64,000 nucleotides of DNA, taken from positions 26,771 through 90,770 of the forward strand of contig JAUIJU010000009.1 of the NCBI GenBank assembly GCA_030431095.1, given 5' to 3'. The DNA comes from Gammaproteobacteria bacterium. GTDB lineage: Bacteria; Pseudomonadota; Gammaproteobacteria; Xanthomonadales; SZUA-36. Each line of letters begins with the position of its first letter. Positions within the stretch are counted from its first letter, which is position 1. The notes below the pieces were generated by a model. That model did not search any database. It saw only the letters and a program-made list of their open reading frames with translations, and was not told the origin of the DNA. Below are positions 25,671 to 33,546 of the stretch, one piece after another. The translations under genes were made by a program, and so were the position numbers.

Positions 25671-27338
25671 ATGACTTCACTCACGACCCTGGACTGGACG
25701 GTGGTGGCCGTCTACTTCCTGCTGCTGCTCGGCATCGTCATCGCGGTGGTGCGCAAGCAGACCGACACCACGCAGTACTTCCTGGCCGGCCGCAACGTCG
25801 GTTTCTTCGCCATCGGCGCCTCGATCTTCGCCTCCAACATCGGCTCCGAGCACATCGTGGGGCTGGCCGGGCAGGGCGCCTCGACCGGCCTGGCCATGGC
25901 GCACTACGAACTGCACGCCTGGGTGGTGGTGTTGCTGGCCTGGGTGTTCGTGCCCTTCTATTACAACTCCGGCGTGTTCACCATGCCCGAGTTCCTGGAA
26001 AAGCGTTTCGGCCCCAGGCCGCGCTGGATCCTGTCGCTGGTCTCGCTGGCCGCCTACGTGCTGACCAAGGTGTCGGTGACCGTCTACGCCGGCGCCATCG
26101 TGTTCTCCACCCTGTTGCCGGATACCTTCGGCACCCCGGAGAACGCCTTCTGGATCGGCGCCATCGCCACCGTGGTCCTGACCGGCCTGTACACCGTGGC
26201 CGGCGGGCTGAAGGCGGTGCTGTACACCGATTCGGCGCAGGCCGTGGTCCTGCTGTTCGGCTCCCTGGCCATCACCTGGATCGGCCTCGATCGCCTCGGT
26301 GGCTGGGGCGAACTGCAGACCTTCGCCAGCACCTCGGTGGCCGACTACGCCCTGTGGCGGCCGTTGTCCGATCCGGACTTTCCCTGGCTGGGCATCCTGA
26401 TCGCCTCGCCCATCGTTGGCATCTGGTACTGGTGTACCGACCAGTACATCGTACAGCGCACCCTGGCCGCGAAGGACCTGCGCACCGCGCGGCGTGGCGC
26501 CCTGTTCGGCGCCCTGCTGAAGGTGTGGCCGGTGATGTTCTTCCTGGTGCCGGGTCTGATCGGCGCCGCCCTGCAGTCCAAGGGCCTGTTGCCGATTCCG
26601 GTTTCCGCGGAAGGCACCCTGGTGGGTGACCAGGTGTTCCCCACCATGGTGGCCAACCTGCTGCCCGAGGGCCTGCGCGGCCTGGTGGTGGCCGGCCTGA
26701 TGGCGGCGCTGATGAGTTCGCTGTCCTCGCTGTTCAATTCCACCGCCACCCTGTTCACGGTGGACGTCTACGAGAAACTCAGGCCCGAGGCCACCGAGCG
26801 GCACTACGTGAACGTGGGCCGCGCGGCGACCTTCGTCGTGGTGCTGCTGGGCCTGGCCTGGATCCCGGTGATGCCGATGATCTCCCAGGGCGGCCTGTAC
26901 CAGTACCTGCAAAGCGTGCAGGGGTACCTGGCGCCGCCCATCACCGCGGTGTTCCTGCTGGGCGTCTTCAACGACCGCATCAACAACCGCGGCGCGGTGT
27001 GGGGCCTGAGCCTGGGCTTCATCCTGGGCATGGCCAAGCTCCTGGTGCAGGCCTTCTTCGGCGAAGGAAAAATCGAGAACCCGGCCTTCCTGGCGGCCAT
27101 CGGCGATTTCAATTTCCTCTACTACTCCGGCGTGCTGTTCCTGATCAGCGTCCTGGTGATCATTTTCATGTCACGCACGGCGCCGGCGCCGGACAGGGAA
27201 AAGATTCGCGGCCTGACCATCTCGTCCATCGACCGGGCGGCGGTGCGCGCCAGCTGGACGCGTACGGACGTGATCCTGACGGCCGTGGTGCTGGGCCTGG
27301 TGGCCGGGCTGTACCTCTACTTCAGTTTCTGGATCTAG
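25671..27338 (+). CDS. SSS-family sodium/sugar symporter (SGLT-like)
   Basis: 555 residues from the ATG at 25671 (GGAGA about ten bases upstream), with about 14 transmembrane helices. Family marks include T-T-Q-Y-F-L-A-G-R-N near residue 34, the unwound-helix region A-S-N-I-G-S-E-H-I-V-G, a G-L-Y-T-V-A-G-G-L-K-A-V motif and the A-A-L-M-S-S-L-S-S-L-F-N-S sodium-site helix. The protein matches the SGLT branch, which imports hexoses, xylose or glucuronate-type sugars with Na+. Position behind GH67 suggests uptake of its products. The C-terminus is intact; the relic of a GH10 gene abuts it on the opposite strand. Confidence 0.92.
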   Translation: MTSLTTLDWTVVAVYFLLLLGIVIAVVRKQTDTTQYFLAGRNVGFFAIGASIFASNIGSEHIVGLAGQGASTGLAMAHYELHAWVVVLLAWVFVPFYYNSGVFTMPEFLEKRFGPRPRWILSLVSLAAYVLTKVSVTVYAGAIVFSTLLPDTFGTPENAFWIGAIATVVLTGLYTVAGGLKAVLYTDSAQAVVLLFGSLAITWIGLDRLGGWGELQTFASTSVADYALWRPLSDPDFPWLGILIASPIVGIWYWCTDQYIVQRTLAAKDLRTARRGALFGALLKVWPVMFFLVPGLIGAALQSKGLLPIPVSAEGTLVGDQVFPTMVANLLPEGLRGLVVAGLMAALMSSLSSLFNSTATLFTVDVYEKLRPEATERHYVNVGRAATFVVVLLGLAWIPVMPMISQGGLYQYLQSVQGYLAPPITAVFLLGVFNDRINNRGAVWGLSLGFILGMAKLLVQAFFGEGKIENPAFLAAIGDFNFLYYSGVLFLISVLVIIFMSRTAPAPDREKIRGLTISSIDRAAVRASWTRTDVILTAVVLGLVAGLYLYFSFWI

Positions 27339-27339
27339 C

Positions 27340-27548
27340 CAGGGCCGCACACAGCAGTTCGTTGTTCACGTCCCAGTGGGCGAAGCGTCCCTGGAAGTGG
27401 GACGCGGCGCTGTCCAGTCGCCGGGCGGGTCCTGGGCCAGGGTCGCCGTCGTGGCGAGGAGCAAACAGGCGCCGGCCAGCCGCGCCCAGGGCCGGGCTGG
27501 CGGACGCGCGGCGCAGGCTCGCGGGCGTTTCGTGGCTTTCGCTGTCAT
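27340..27548 (-). pseudogene. Relic of a secreted GH10 xylanase
   Basis: Read leftward from an ATG at 27548, the first frame encodes a signal peptide (A-C-L-L-L-A-T-T-A-T-L-A-Q-D) and about ten more residues. A frame change near 27428 then gives S-H-F-Q-G-R-F-A-H-W-D-V-N-N-E-L-L, the GH10 signature around the catalytic acid Glu (W-D-V-x-N-E). Homology stops abruptly about 20 bp before the symporter's stop codon. More than 150 codons of the barrel before the motif, and everything after it, are gone. A TATACT box remains just upstream of the ATG. With GH67 next door this looks like a deleted xylanase gene of the same locus. Neither frame alone makes a sensible protein. The rest of the 325-bp gap (27549-27663) shows nothing further. 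Confidence 0.6.
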
Positions 27549-27663
27549 GCCCACGGAGTATAGACAAGCACCGATTCCCGCGGGCCGGTTTACCGCTGTC
27601 CCGAGACTGGTAGACTGGTCCGTGAAGCGGTCCCTGGCTCGGCGGCCGCACGTTCGGATTACC

Positions 27664-29349
27664 ATGTCGAAAACCAACAATGAATACGACGCCATCGTCG
27701 TCGGCTCCGGCATTTCCGGTGGCTGGGCCGCCAAGGAACTGACCGAAAAAGGCCTGCGCGTCCTCCAGCTCGAACGCGGCAAGAACATCGAGCACATCAC
27801 CGACTACGTGCAGGCCACGAAAGGGCCCTGGGAATTTCCCCATCGCGGCCGGCCGACCCTGGCCATGAAAGAGGTCTACCCGGTCCTGAAGCGCGATTAT
27901 CCGCTGGACGAGATCACGCCCGACTGGTGGGCCTCGGACCAGGACTCGCCCTACACCGAGGTCCAGCGTTTCGACTGGTTCCGCGGCTACCACGTGGGTG
28001 GTCGATCGCTGATGTGGGGGCGCCAGAGTTACCGCCTGAGCGAGATGGACTTCGAGGCCAACGCGCGGGACGGCGTGGGCGCCGACTGGCCGGTGCGCTA
28101 CGACGAGATCGCGCCCTGGTACGACCACGTCGAGCGGTTCGCGGGCATCGCGGGCTCGCAGGAAGGCCTGCCGCAACTGCCCGACGGGCAGTTTTTGCCG
28201 GCCATGCCGCTCAACTGCGTGGAAGAAGCGGCTGCGGAAAAGCTGGCGCAGGCCTTCGACGGCCAACGGCGCATCATTCCCGGGCGCAACGCCAACCTGA
28301 CCCGGCCGCTGCCCGGTCGTTCACCATGCCAGTACCGCAACAAGTGCGCCCGTGGATGTCCCTTCGGTGCGTACTTCTCCACCCAGTCATCGACCCTGCC
28401 GGCGGCCATGGCCACGGGCCTGTTGACCCTGCAGCCGTTTTCCATCGTGCACGAGGTGCTGTTCGACCGGGAGCGGCGCCGCGCCACGGGGGTACGGGTC
28501 ATGGATGCCGTCACCGGTGATACGCGCGATTTTCATGCGAAAATCGTGTTCCTGTGCGCCTCGACGCTGAACAGCACCTGGATCCTGATGCGTTCGGCCA
28601 CCGACGAGTGGGAGGGCGGCCTGGGCAGCAGCTCCGGGGAACTCGGCCACAACCTGATGGACCACCATTTCCGCGCCGGCGCCTCCGGCACCATGGACGG
28701 CTTCGACGACAAGGAGGTATATGGCCGGCGGCCCACCGGCTTCTACATTCCACGCTTCCAGAACATCGGCAAGGACAAGCGCGAATTCCTGCGTGGCTAC
28801 GGCGTGCAGGGCGGCGCCAGTCGCTCGGGATGGAGCCGGGCGGTGGCCGAGCTCGGGGTGGGCGGCGATTTCAAGGACCAGGCCTGCCGGCCCGGTGATT
28901 GGGGCATCGGCGGCACCGCCTTCGGTGAAATGCTGCCACGGCACGAGAACCGCATCTGGATCGATCACGGCCGCGTCGACGCCTGGGGATTGCCGGTGCT
29001 GGCCTTCGATTGCGCGATCGGCGAGAACGAGCGCCAGATGCGCGTGGCCATGCAGAACGACATGGCGGAAATCCTGGAGGCGGCCGGGGCGCGCGACGTG
29101 CACCCCTGGGAAACCGAGTACTACCCGGGCGCCGGCATCCACGAGATGGGCACCGCGCGCATGGGTCGTGACCCGAAGACCTCGGTGCTGAACGAGTGGA
29201 ACCAGGTCTGGGACTGCCCCAACGTGTTCGTGACGGACGGCTCCTTCATGGCTTCAGCCGCCTGCCAGAACCCGTCCCTGACCTACATGGCGTTCACCGC
29301 GCGCGCGGTGGACCACGCCGTGGGGGAACTCAACAGGAGAAACCTGTGA
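27664..29349 (+). CDS. GMC-family FAD dehydrogenase (glycoside/gluconate dehydrogenase large subunit)
   Basis: 561 residues. FAD-binding G-S-G-I-S-G-G near residue 15, an R-G-K-N-I-E-H block, and a Cys-containing C-A-R-G-C-P-F-G segment. The C-terminal GMC domain has the catalytic-His region H-E-M-G-T-A-R-M-G and the closing A-C-Q-N-P-S-L-T-Y-M. The family oxidises sugar hydroxyls to ketones; the branch paired with a small 'gluconate 2-dehydrogenase subunit 3' protein includes glucoside 3-dehydrogenases and 2-keto-gluconate-forming enzymes. It has no signal of its own and would be exported with its Tat-tagged partner encoded by the next gene (GTGA overlap). No cytochrome c subunit gene is present nearby, so the electron acceptor is unclear. 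Confidence 0.9.
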   Translation: MSKTNNEYDAIVVGSGISGGWAAKELTEKGLRVLQLERGKNIEHITDYVQATKGPWEFPHRGRPTLAMKEVYPVLKRDYPLDEITPDWWASDQDSPYTEVQRFDWFRGYHVGGRSLMWGRQSYRLSEMDFEANARDGVGADWPVRYDEIAPWYDHVERFAGIAGSQEGLPQLPDGQFLPAMPLNCVEEAAAEKLAQAFDGQRRIIPGRNANLTRPLPGRSPCQYRNKCARGCPFGAYFSTQSSTLPAAMATGLLTLQPFSIVHEVLFDRERRRATGVRVMDAVTGDTRDFHAKIVFLCASTLNSTWILMRSATDEWEGGLGSSSGELGHNLMDHHFRAGASGTMDGFDDKEVYGRRPTGFYIPRFQNIGKDKREFLRGYGVQGGASRSGWSRAVAELGVGGDFKDQACRPGDWGIGGTAFGEMLPRHENRIWIDHGRVDAWGLPVLAFDCAIGENERQMRVAMQNDMAEILEAAGARDVHPWETEYYPGAGIHEMGTARMGRDPKTSVLNEWNQVWDCPNVFVTDGSFMASAACQNPSLTYMAFTARAVDHAVGELNRRNL

Positions 29350-29957
29350 GCGCGCCGGAACACACCCTGAGCCGCCGCGAGGCCCTGCGCCAGGTCACCG
29401 CACTGCTCGGCGGCGCGGCGCTGACCGGCGGCGCCGGGCTGCTGGCGGCGGCCATACCCTCCGCGGCCGCGGCCCGCACGGCGCTGGCCATGAGCAGCGA
29501 ATTCGACGCCGGGGACATCGCCTGGCTGGAGGAAGTGGCCGACACCCTGCTGCCGGAAACCGATACGCCGGGCGCGAAGGCCGCGGCCACCGGCGCCTTC
29601 GTCGCGCTGATGGTCAGCGACACCTACACCGACGGCGAGCAGGCGCAGTTCCGCGAGGGCCTGCGCGACATCGAAGACTGGGCCGTGACGCATCACGGCG
29701 CCGGTTTCGTGGCGCTGTCACCCACCGACCGGCTGGCGGTTCTTGAGCATTTCGACGCCGAGCAGCATGCGTACATGAACGCCAAAGACGACGCGGCGCC
29801 GAAGCACCCGTTCCGGATGTTCAAGGAACTGGCGCTGTTCGGCTATTTCACGTCCGAAATCGGCATGCACCAGGCGCAGCGCTATACCGAGGTGCCTGGC
29901 CGCTTCGACCCCTGCGTGACCCGTGCCCCGGGCGACCGGAGCTGGGCGGGGGGCTGA
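29346..29957 (+). CDS. Gluconate 2-dehydrogenase subunit 3-like protein with Tat signal
   Basis: 203 residues from a GTG that shares GTGA with the stop of the GMC gene; AGGAGA lies upstream. The N-terminus has a twin-arginine signal (L-S-R-R-E-A-L-R, then A-L-L-G-G-A-A-L-T-G-G-A-G-L-L-A). The remainder fits the small-subunit family that acts as export chaperone and partner for GMC dehydrogenases (W-L-E-E-V-A-D-T-L-L-P-E-T at the start of the mature part). Together the pair should form a periplasmic sugar dehydrogenase. Its 3' end is five bases from the convergent serine hydrolase-DUF1080 gene. Confidence 0.87.
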   Translation: MSAPEHTLSRREALRQVTALLGGAALTGGAGLLAAAIPSAAAARTALAMSSEFDAGDIAWLEEVADTLLPETDTPGAKAAATGAFVALMVSDTYTDGEQAQFREGLRDIEDWAVTHHGAGFVALSPTDRLAVLEHFDAEQHAYMNAKDDAAPKHPFRMFKELALFGYFTSEIGMHQAQRYTEVPGRFDPCVTRAPGDRSWAGG

Positions 29958-29961
29958 GGCC

Positions 29962-31986
29962 TCAGAAGTTGCAGGCCTCCGGGTCGTCGGCCACGTACCA
30001 GGTCTGGTAGTTGCTGGCATGCGGGTTCATGCAGCCCTTCAGGTTGCGCACCCGGATGTTGCGGAACTCGATGCGGTGTCCTTCGCTCTGCAGCGAGATG
30101 TAGCCTTCCCCCAGGGGTTCGCCCTCGGGCTTCAGCGCCGGATCGAAGTTCGCCACCACGCCACCGCCGGTCACCAGGTCGGTGTACTCCAGCACCGCTT
30201 CGCCATCGATGTAATGCACCACCCGCTCGCTGCCCAGCACCAGGGCCTCGGCATGCACCCAGCCGTCTCCGTAGATCGTCTGTGATGTCGACCAGATGCA
30301 GTGTTCCTCGGTGAACACGCCGTCGATGGTCACGTGGGTGCCTGGCGTGCACAGGTTGCCGGTCGGGCGGTGTTCACCTTCCTCCAGTCCGCCCAGGAAC
30401 TGGGCCTCGATGGAAATCGGAAAGTCCTGCGCCGGGGGCATGCTGGCCGGCGCCTGGGAGTGCAGCATGGCGCCCGAATTGCGGAAGGCCCACGACTCGG
30501 TGCCGGGCGCCGGGTCGCCCACGAAGCGGTACTCCAGGCTCAGGCGGTAGTGGGAAAAGGGCGTGTCGTAAAACAGGTGCCCGAAGCGGTTGTCGAAGGT
30601 CTCGTAGTTCTCGTAGCTGACCACCAGCTTGCCGTCCTCGACGCGGAAGGTGTCCAGCGGGTTGTCGCCAGCCGGGTAGCCCCGCACCTTGGGCGTCCAG
30701 CCGTCCAGGGATTCGCCGTCGAACAGGTCGATCCACCCCGGTTCACGCGCCCCCGATCGGGCCGTCTCGCCGAGGTCGACGGCGCCATGGTCGAGCGCGT
30801 CCAGCACCTGCTCGGTGGCGCGGTACGCCACGGCGTGCGGATTGCCGCGTGAGCCCAGAGCGCTGATATTGATGGTCACGGCCACCACCAGGTCGTGCTC
30901 GCCGTGTTCGGTGGCCACGCCGGGGAACAGCTTCCAGGCGGTCAGGCCGCCGACGCTGCCGCCGCTGTGGCCCAGTTCGCGAATCGTGCGCTGCCCGATT
31001 TGCACCTCGCCCGATGCGAAGCCCAGCCCATAGCCGTGTGACGTGTCGCCGTCTGCCAGCGGCAGGGGCGTGACCAGGGTTCGCCAGGTTTCCGGACGCA
31101 GCAGCTCGCCGGCCAGCAGGGCGTTGCCCAGGCGCACCAGGTCTGAGGGGGTGCCGATCAGGCCGCCGCCGGCGATCTTGTAGCTGTTGTCGGCATACGG
31201 CGCGCGAAAGGAATGCTCCGGTGACTGGTTGTAAAAGGCCACCGTTCGTGGGTCCGGGTCAGGTGCGTTTTCCGCCATCGTGGCGCCCATGCCGGCAGGG
31301 GAGAGCACCCGGCGCTGCAGCAGTTCCGTGAACGGCTCGCCGGCCGCCGCGGCCATCGCGGCCGAGAGCATATTGAAGCCGTAGGAGCTGTAGCGATACC
31401 GCGTTCCCGGCTCGAACAGCAGTCGGTCGTCAGCCACCAGCCCCAGTGCGTCGGCCACGCGGTCGTAGTGAACGTCGTGGTAATTCTCCAGCGGTGACTG
31501 GTAGTGCCGGATGCCGGCCTGGTGGGCGGCCAGCTGCCGCAGGGTGAAAGGCCAGCGCTTGGCCGGGAAATCGGGCACGTAGTCGTGGAACGGGACGTCC
31601 AGGGCGATCAGCCCTTCTTCCACCATCCGGCCCAGCGCCACCGTCGTGATCGGTTTACTGACACTGCCGATGCGGTACAGCGAGTCCGGCGTCGCCGGGA
31701 TGTGCGCGTCAAGGTCGGCGTAGCCCACGGCGCCGGCGTACACCAGCGCCCCGTCCAGCCCGATGGCCAGGGAAATGGACGGCAGGTGGTGCCGGGCCCG
31801 TTCGTCGGCCAGCATTGCCTGTATCTCATCACGCAGGGCGAGGGGCAGGGGCGACTCGGGCAGTGCGGAGACCACCGCGGAATCCTGGTCCGGAAAGGTC
31901 TCGTGCATGGACCACAGCCAGGCCGCGATCGCGATGGCGAGGAGCAGGACGAATCCAACGATCCAGAGAACGATTTTTTTCAGCAT
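29962..31986 (-). CDS. Membrane-anchored serine hydrolase (class C beta-lactamase-like) fused to DUF1080
   Basis: 674 residues from the ATG at 31986 (AGGGGA upstream). One N-terminal membrane helix (V-G-F-V-L-L-L-A-I-A-I-A-A-W) is followed by a beta-lactamase/D-aminopeptidase-type domain (about 40-400) with S-V-S-K (Ser-x-x-Lys), Y-S-S as the second motif, and H-S-G-G in place of the K-T-G box. From about residue 415 it switches to a complete DUF1080 domain (W-I-D-L-F-D-G-E-S-L-D-G-W at its start), a concanavalin-like fold known from 3-keto-disaccharide hydrolases. The join is in frame and both halves keep their motifs, so this is a true fusion. Location next to a GMC sugar dehydrogenase suggests hydrolysis of 3-keto-glycosides by the C-domain and de-esterification by the N-domain (inference). 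Confidence 0.88.
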   Translation of the reverse strand: MLKKIVLWIVGFVLLLAIAIAAWLWSMHETFPDQDSAVVSALPESPLPLALRDEIQAMLADERARHHLPSISLAIGLDGALVYAGAVGYADLDAHIPATPDSLYRIGSVSKPITTVALGRMVEEGLIALDVPFHDYVPDFPAKRWPFTLRQLAAHQAGIRHYQSPLENYHDVHYDRVADALGLVADDRLLFEPGTRYRYSSYGFNMLSAAMAAAAGEPFTELLQRRVLSPAGMGATMAENAPDPDPRTVAFYNQSPEHSFRAPYADNSYKIAGGGLIGTPSDLVRLGNALLAGELLRPETWRTLVTPLPLADGDTSHGYGLGFASGEVQIGQRTIRELGHSGGSVGGLTAWKLFPGVATEHGEHDLVVAVTINISALGSRGNPHAVAYRATEQVLDALDHGAVDLGETARSGAREPGWIDLFDGESLDGWTPKVRGYPAGDNPLDTFRVEDGKLVVSYENYETFDNRFGHLFYDTPFSHYRLSLEYRFVGDPAPGTESWAFRNSGAMLHSQAPASMPPAQDFPISIEAQFLGGLEEGEHRPTGNLCTPGTHVTIDGVFTEEHCIWSTSQTIYGDGWVHAEALVLGSERVVHYIDGEAVLEYTDLVTGGGVVANFDPALKPEGEPLGEGYISLQSEGHRIEFRNIRVRNLKGCMNPHASNYQTWYVADDPEACNF

Positions 31987-32006
31987 GGTGCGGGTTTCCC
32001 CTGGTA

Positions 32007-32906
32007 TCAGCAGCCGGCCGCGAGGGCATGATCCAGGCCCCCGCGCACTGCCGCCAGTTGCGCCTGGATGCACTCGGCCGGGTGGGTGCGGGGGCTGTCC
32101 GGGTAGACCTCGGTCGTCGTGCAGTACCGGGCGCCGGTGAACCCGGTGCACAGGTTCAGACGCTTCACGTCGTAGTGAATGACGCCATCCTGCGCCACCG
32201 GTTCGCCGATCAGGCGGCCCTCGCCGTCCGCCGGGGCGATGTGCGTGACTTCGCGCACGGCGGCGATGACCGCGGCCTGGAAGCCGGGGCCGGGGTTGTC
32301 GGTGTCGCCTACGGTATAAAAGCCGTCGGGGATGTCCCAAACCGCCTGCTCGAGGGCGTCGCGCGCCGCGCGCTCGGGCCGGAACACGGTGTTGTCGGTG
32401 TCCGTGGTTTCGTGCAGGTCCATGTGCACCAGCAACGCGCTGTCCAGCGCGGCGACCGCGGCCATCAGCGCGGTGCATTCCTCGGCCGGGCTGTCGGGAT
32501 GAAACGAGCGGTTGGGGTCGATGGCCAGCGGGTTCCAGCGGTTGATGGTTTCGTAGGCCCAGGGACTGATACAGGGCGCGCAGGCGATGTTCAGCCGGTC
32601 GGCATAGTGGTCAGCGGCGTGCTCCAGGAACGCCAGCGCGCCGTGGACCCCGCTGGTCTCGTAACCGTGAACGCCCCCGGTGATCAGCACCGTGGGATTC
32701 TCCGGCGACCAGTCCCCGGTGGTGGCCAGGAACAGGGGGTAGCGGGCGGGATCGTACGACAGCGCCCCGTACTGGCTCAGTTCCAGGCCTGGCGGCAGGG
32801 TTTCCAGGCGCTGCAGCACGTCGTCGCGGTAGGAACGTTTGATCGACTGCCGGTCGCGCCAGGCCGCCTTCTCTTTTTCGCCCCAGGGCGAGCGTGATTC
32901 GATCAT
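32007..32906 (-). CDS. M14-family zinc carboxypeptidase-like protein
   Basis: 299 residues from the ATG at 32906. The zinc site is seen as H-x-x-E in G-G-V-H-G-Y-E-T-S-G and a later His in H-M-D-L-H-E-T. A Glu near the end (T-T-E-V-Y-P-D) is a candidate general base. The size and G-x-H-G-x-E-T motif match short M14 proteins that include peptidases and succinylglutamate desuccinylase/aspartoacylase-like deacylases; which of these applies cannot be decided. No signal peptide is visible. It lies 20 nt before the serine hydrolase-DUF1080 gene in the same direction, so the two are likely an operon. Confidence 0.82.
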   Translation of the reverse strand: MIESRSPWGEKEKAAWRDRQSIKRSYRDDVLQRLETLPPGLELSQYGALSYDPARYPLFLATTGDWSPENPTVLITGGVHGYETSGVHGALAFLEHAADHYADRLNIACAPCISPWAYETINRWNPLAIDPNRSFHPDSPAEECTALMAAVAALDSALLVHMDLHETTDTDNTVFRPERAARDALEQAVWDIPDGFYTVGDTDNPGPGFQAAVIAAVREVTHIAPADGEGRLIGEPVAQDGVIHYDVKRLNLCTGFTGARYCTTTEVYPDSPRTHPAECIQAQLAAVRGGLDHALAAGC

Positions 32907-32973
32907 GAGCCGTCGTCAAGCGTGGGTCCGGCGCCATGCTACACTTTTTCGTCCGCTGCCGAGGCCTGAGCCC

Positions 32974-33435
32974 ATGTCCCGTTCTGCCCCCCTTCTCATG
33001 GCGCTCCTGGTGCTGTCCGCTTGCGCCGCGCTGCAGGATGATCTCGACCCGCCGAAGATCAGCATCGAGAACTTCCGGTCCCTGCCCGGTGAAGGCGCCG
33101 GGCCCCGCTTCGAAGTGGACCTGCGCATTCAAAACCCCAACCAGCAGTCGCTGGACATCGCGGGCATCGGTTACGAGATCGCCCTGCAGGACGTGGACCT
33201 GATCTCCGGCGTGACCAATCAGGTGCCGCTGATCGAAGGTTACTCCGAGGAAGTGGTGACCCTGGAATCGGGCCTGAACACGTTTCACCTGTTGCGCTTC
33301 CTGGCCGAACTGGGCGGTGGCCGCCGCACCCTGGACCGGCTGGACTACGAGGTTGCGGTGAAGGTGGACTTCAACGGCTTCATGCCCACGCAGCGCATTG
33401 TGGAATCCGGCGTGATCGGTGAGCCCCGGGACTGA
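32974..33435 (+). CDS. LEA14-like lipoprotein
   Basis: 153 residues from the ATG at 32974. A short lipoprotein signal with lipobox L-S-A-C, then one LEA type 2 (water-stress, WHy) domain: the family's V-D-L-R-I-Q-N-P-N-Q followed by G-I-G-Y-E-I and a terminal strand V-D-F-N-G. Such proteins bind to or stabilise membranes and proteins in desiccation or salt stress, though the mechanism is poorly known. It should sit in the outer or inner membrane leaflet of the periplasm. It is head-to-head with the M14 gene; no clear operon partner. Confidence 0.85.
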   Translation: MSRSAPLLMALLVLSACAALQDDLDPPKISIENFRSLPGEGAGPRFEVDLRIQNPNQQSLDIAGIGYEIALQDVDLISGVTNQVPLIEGYSEEVVTLESGLNTFHLLRFLAELGGGRRTLDRLDYEVAVKVDFNGFMPTQRIVESGVIGEPRD

Positions 33436-33546
33436 AATACCCGGTGGAGGCCCGCCTGGCGTCGTGATAGCGTAAGCTCCGACCCGTTCCCGCCAGCCCC
33501 ACGAGGCCCCATCGCTTCCCAACGCGACCAGCACCGCCTGCTGACC

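Noticed and set aside
29346..29957. Twin-arginine protein as independent enzyme
   Set aside because: Size, fold and coupling to the GMC gene mark it as the small subunit.
33436..33546. Small gene between the lipoprotein and MFS genes
   Set aside because: No start with ribosome site and no frame longer than about 20 codons; only possible 5' extension of the MFS gene.
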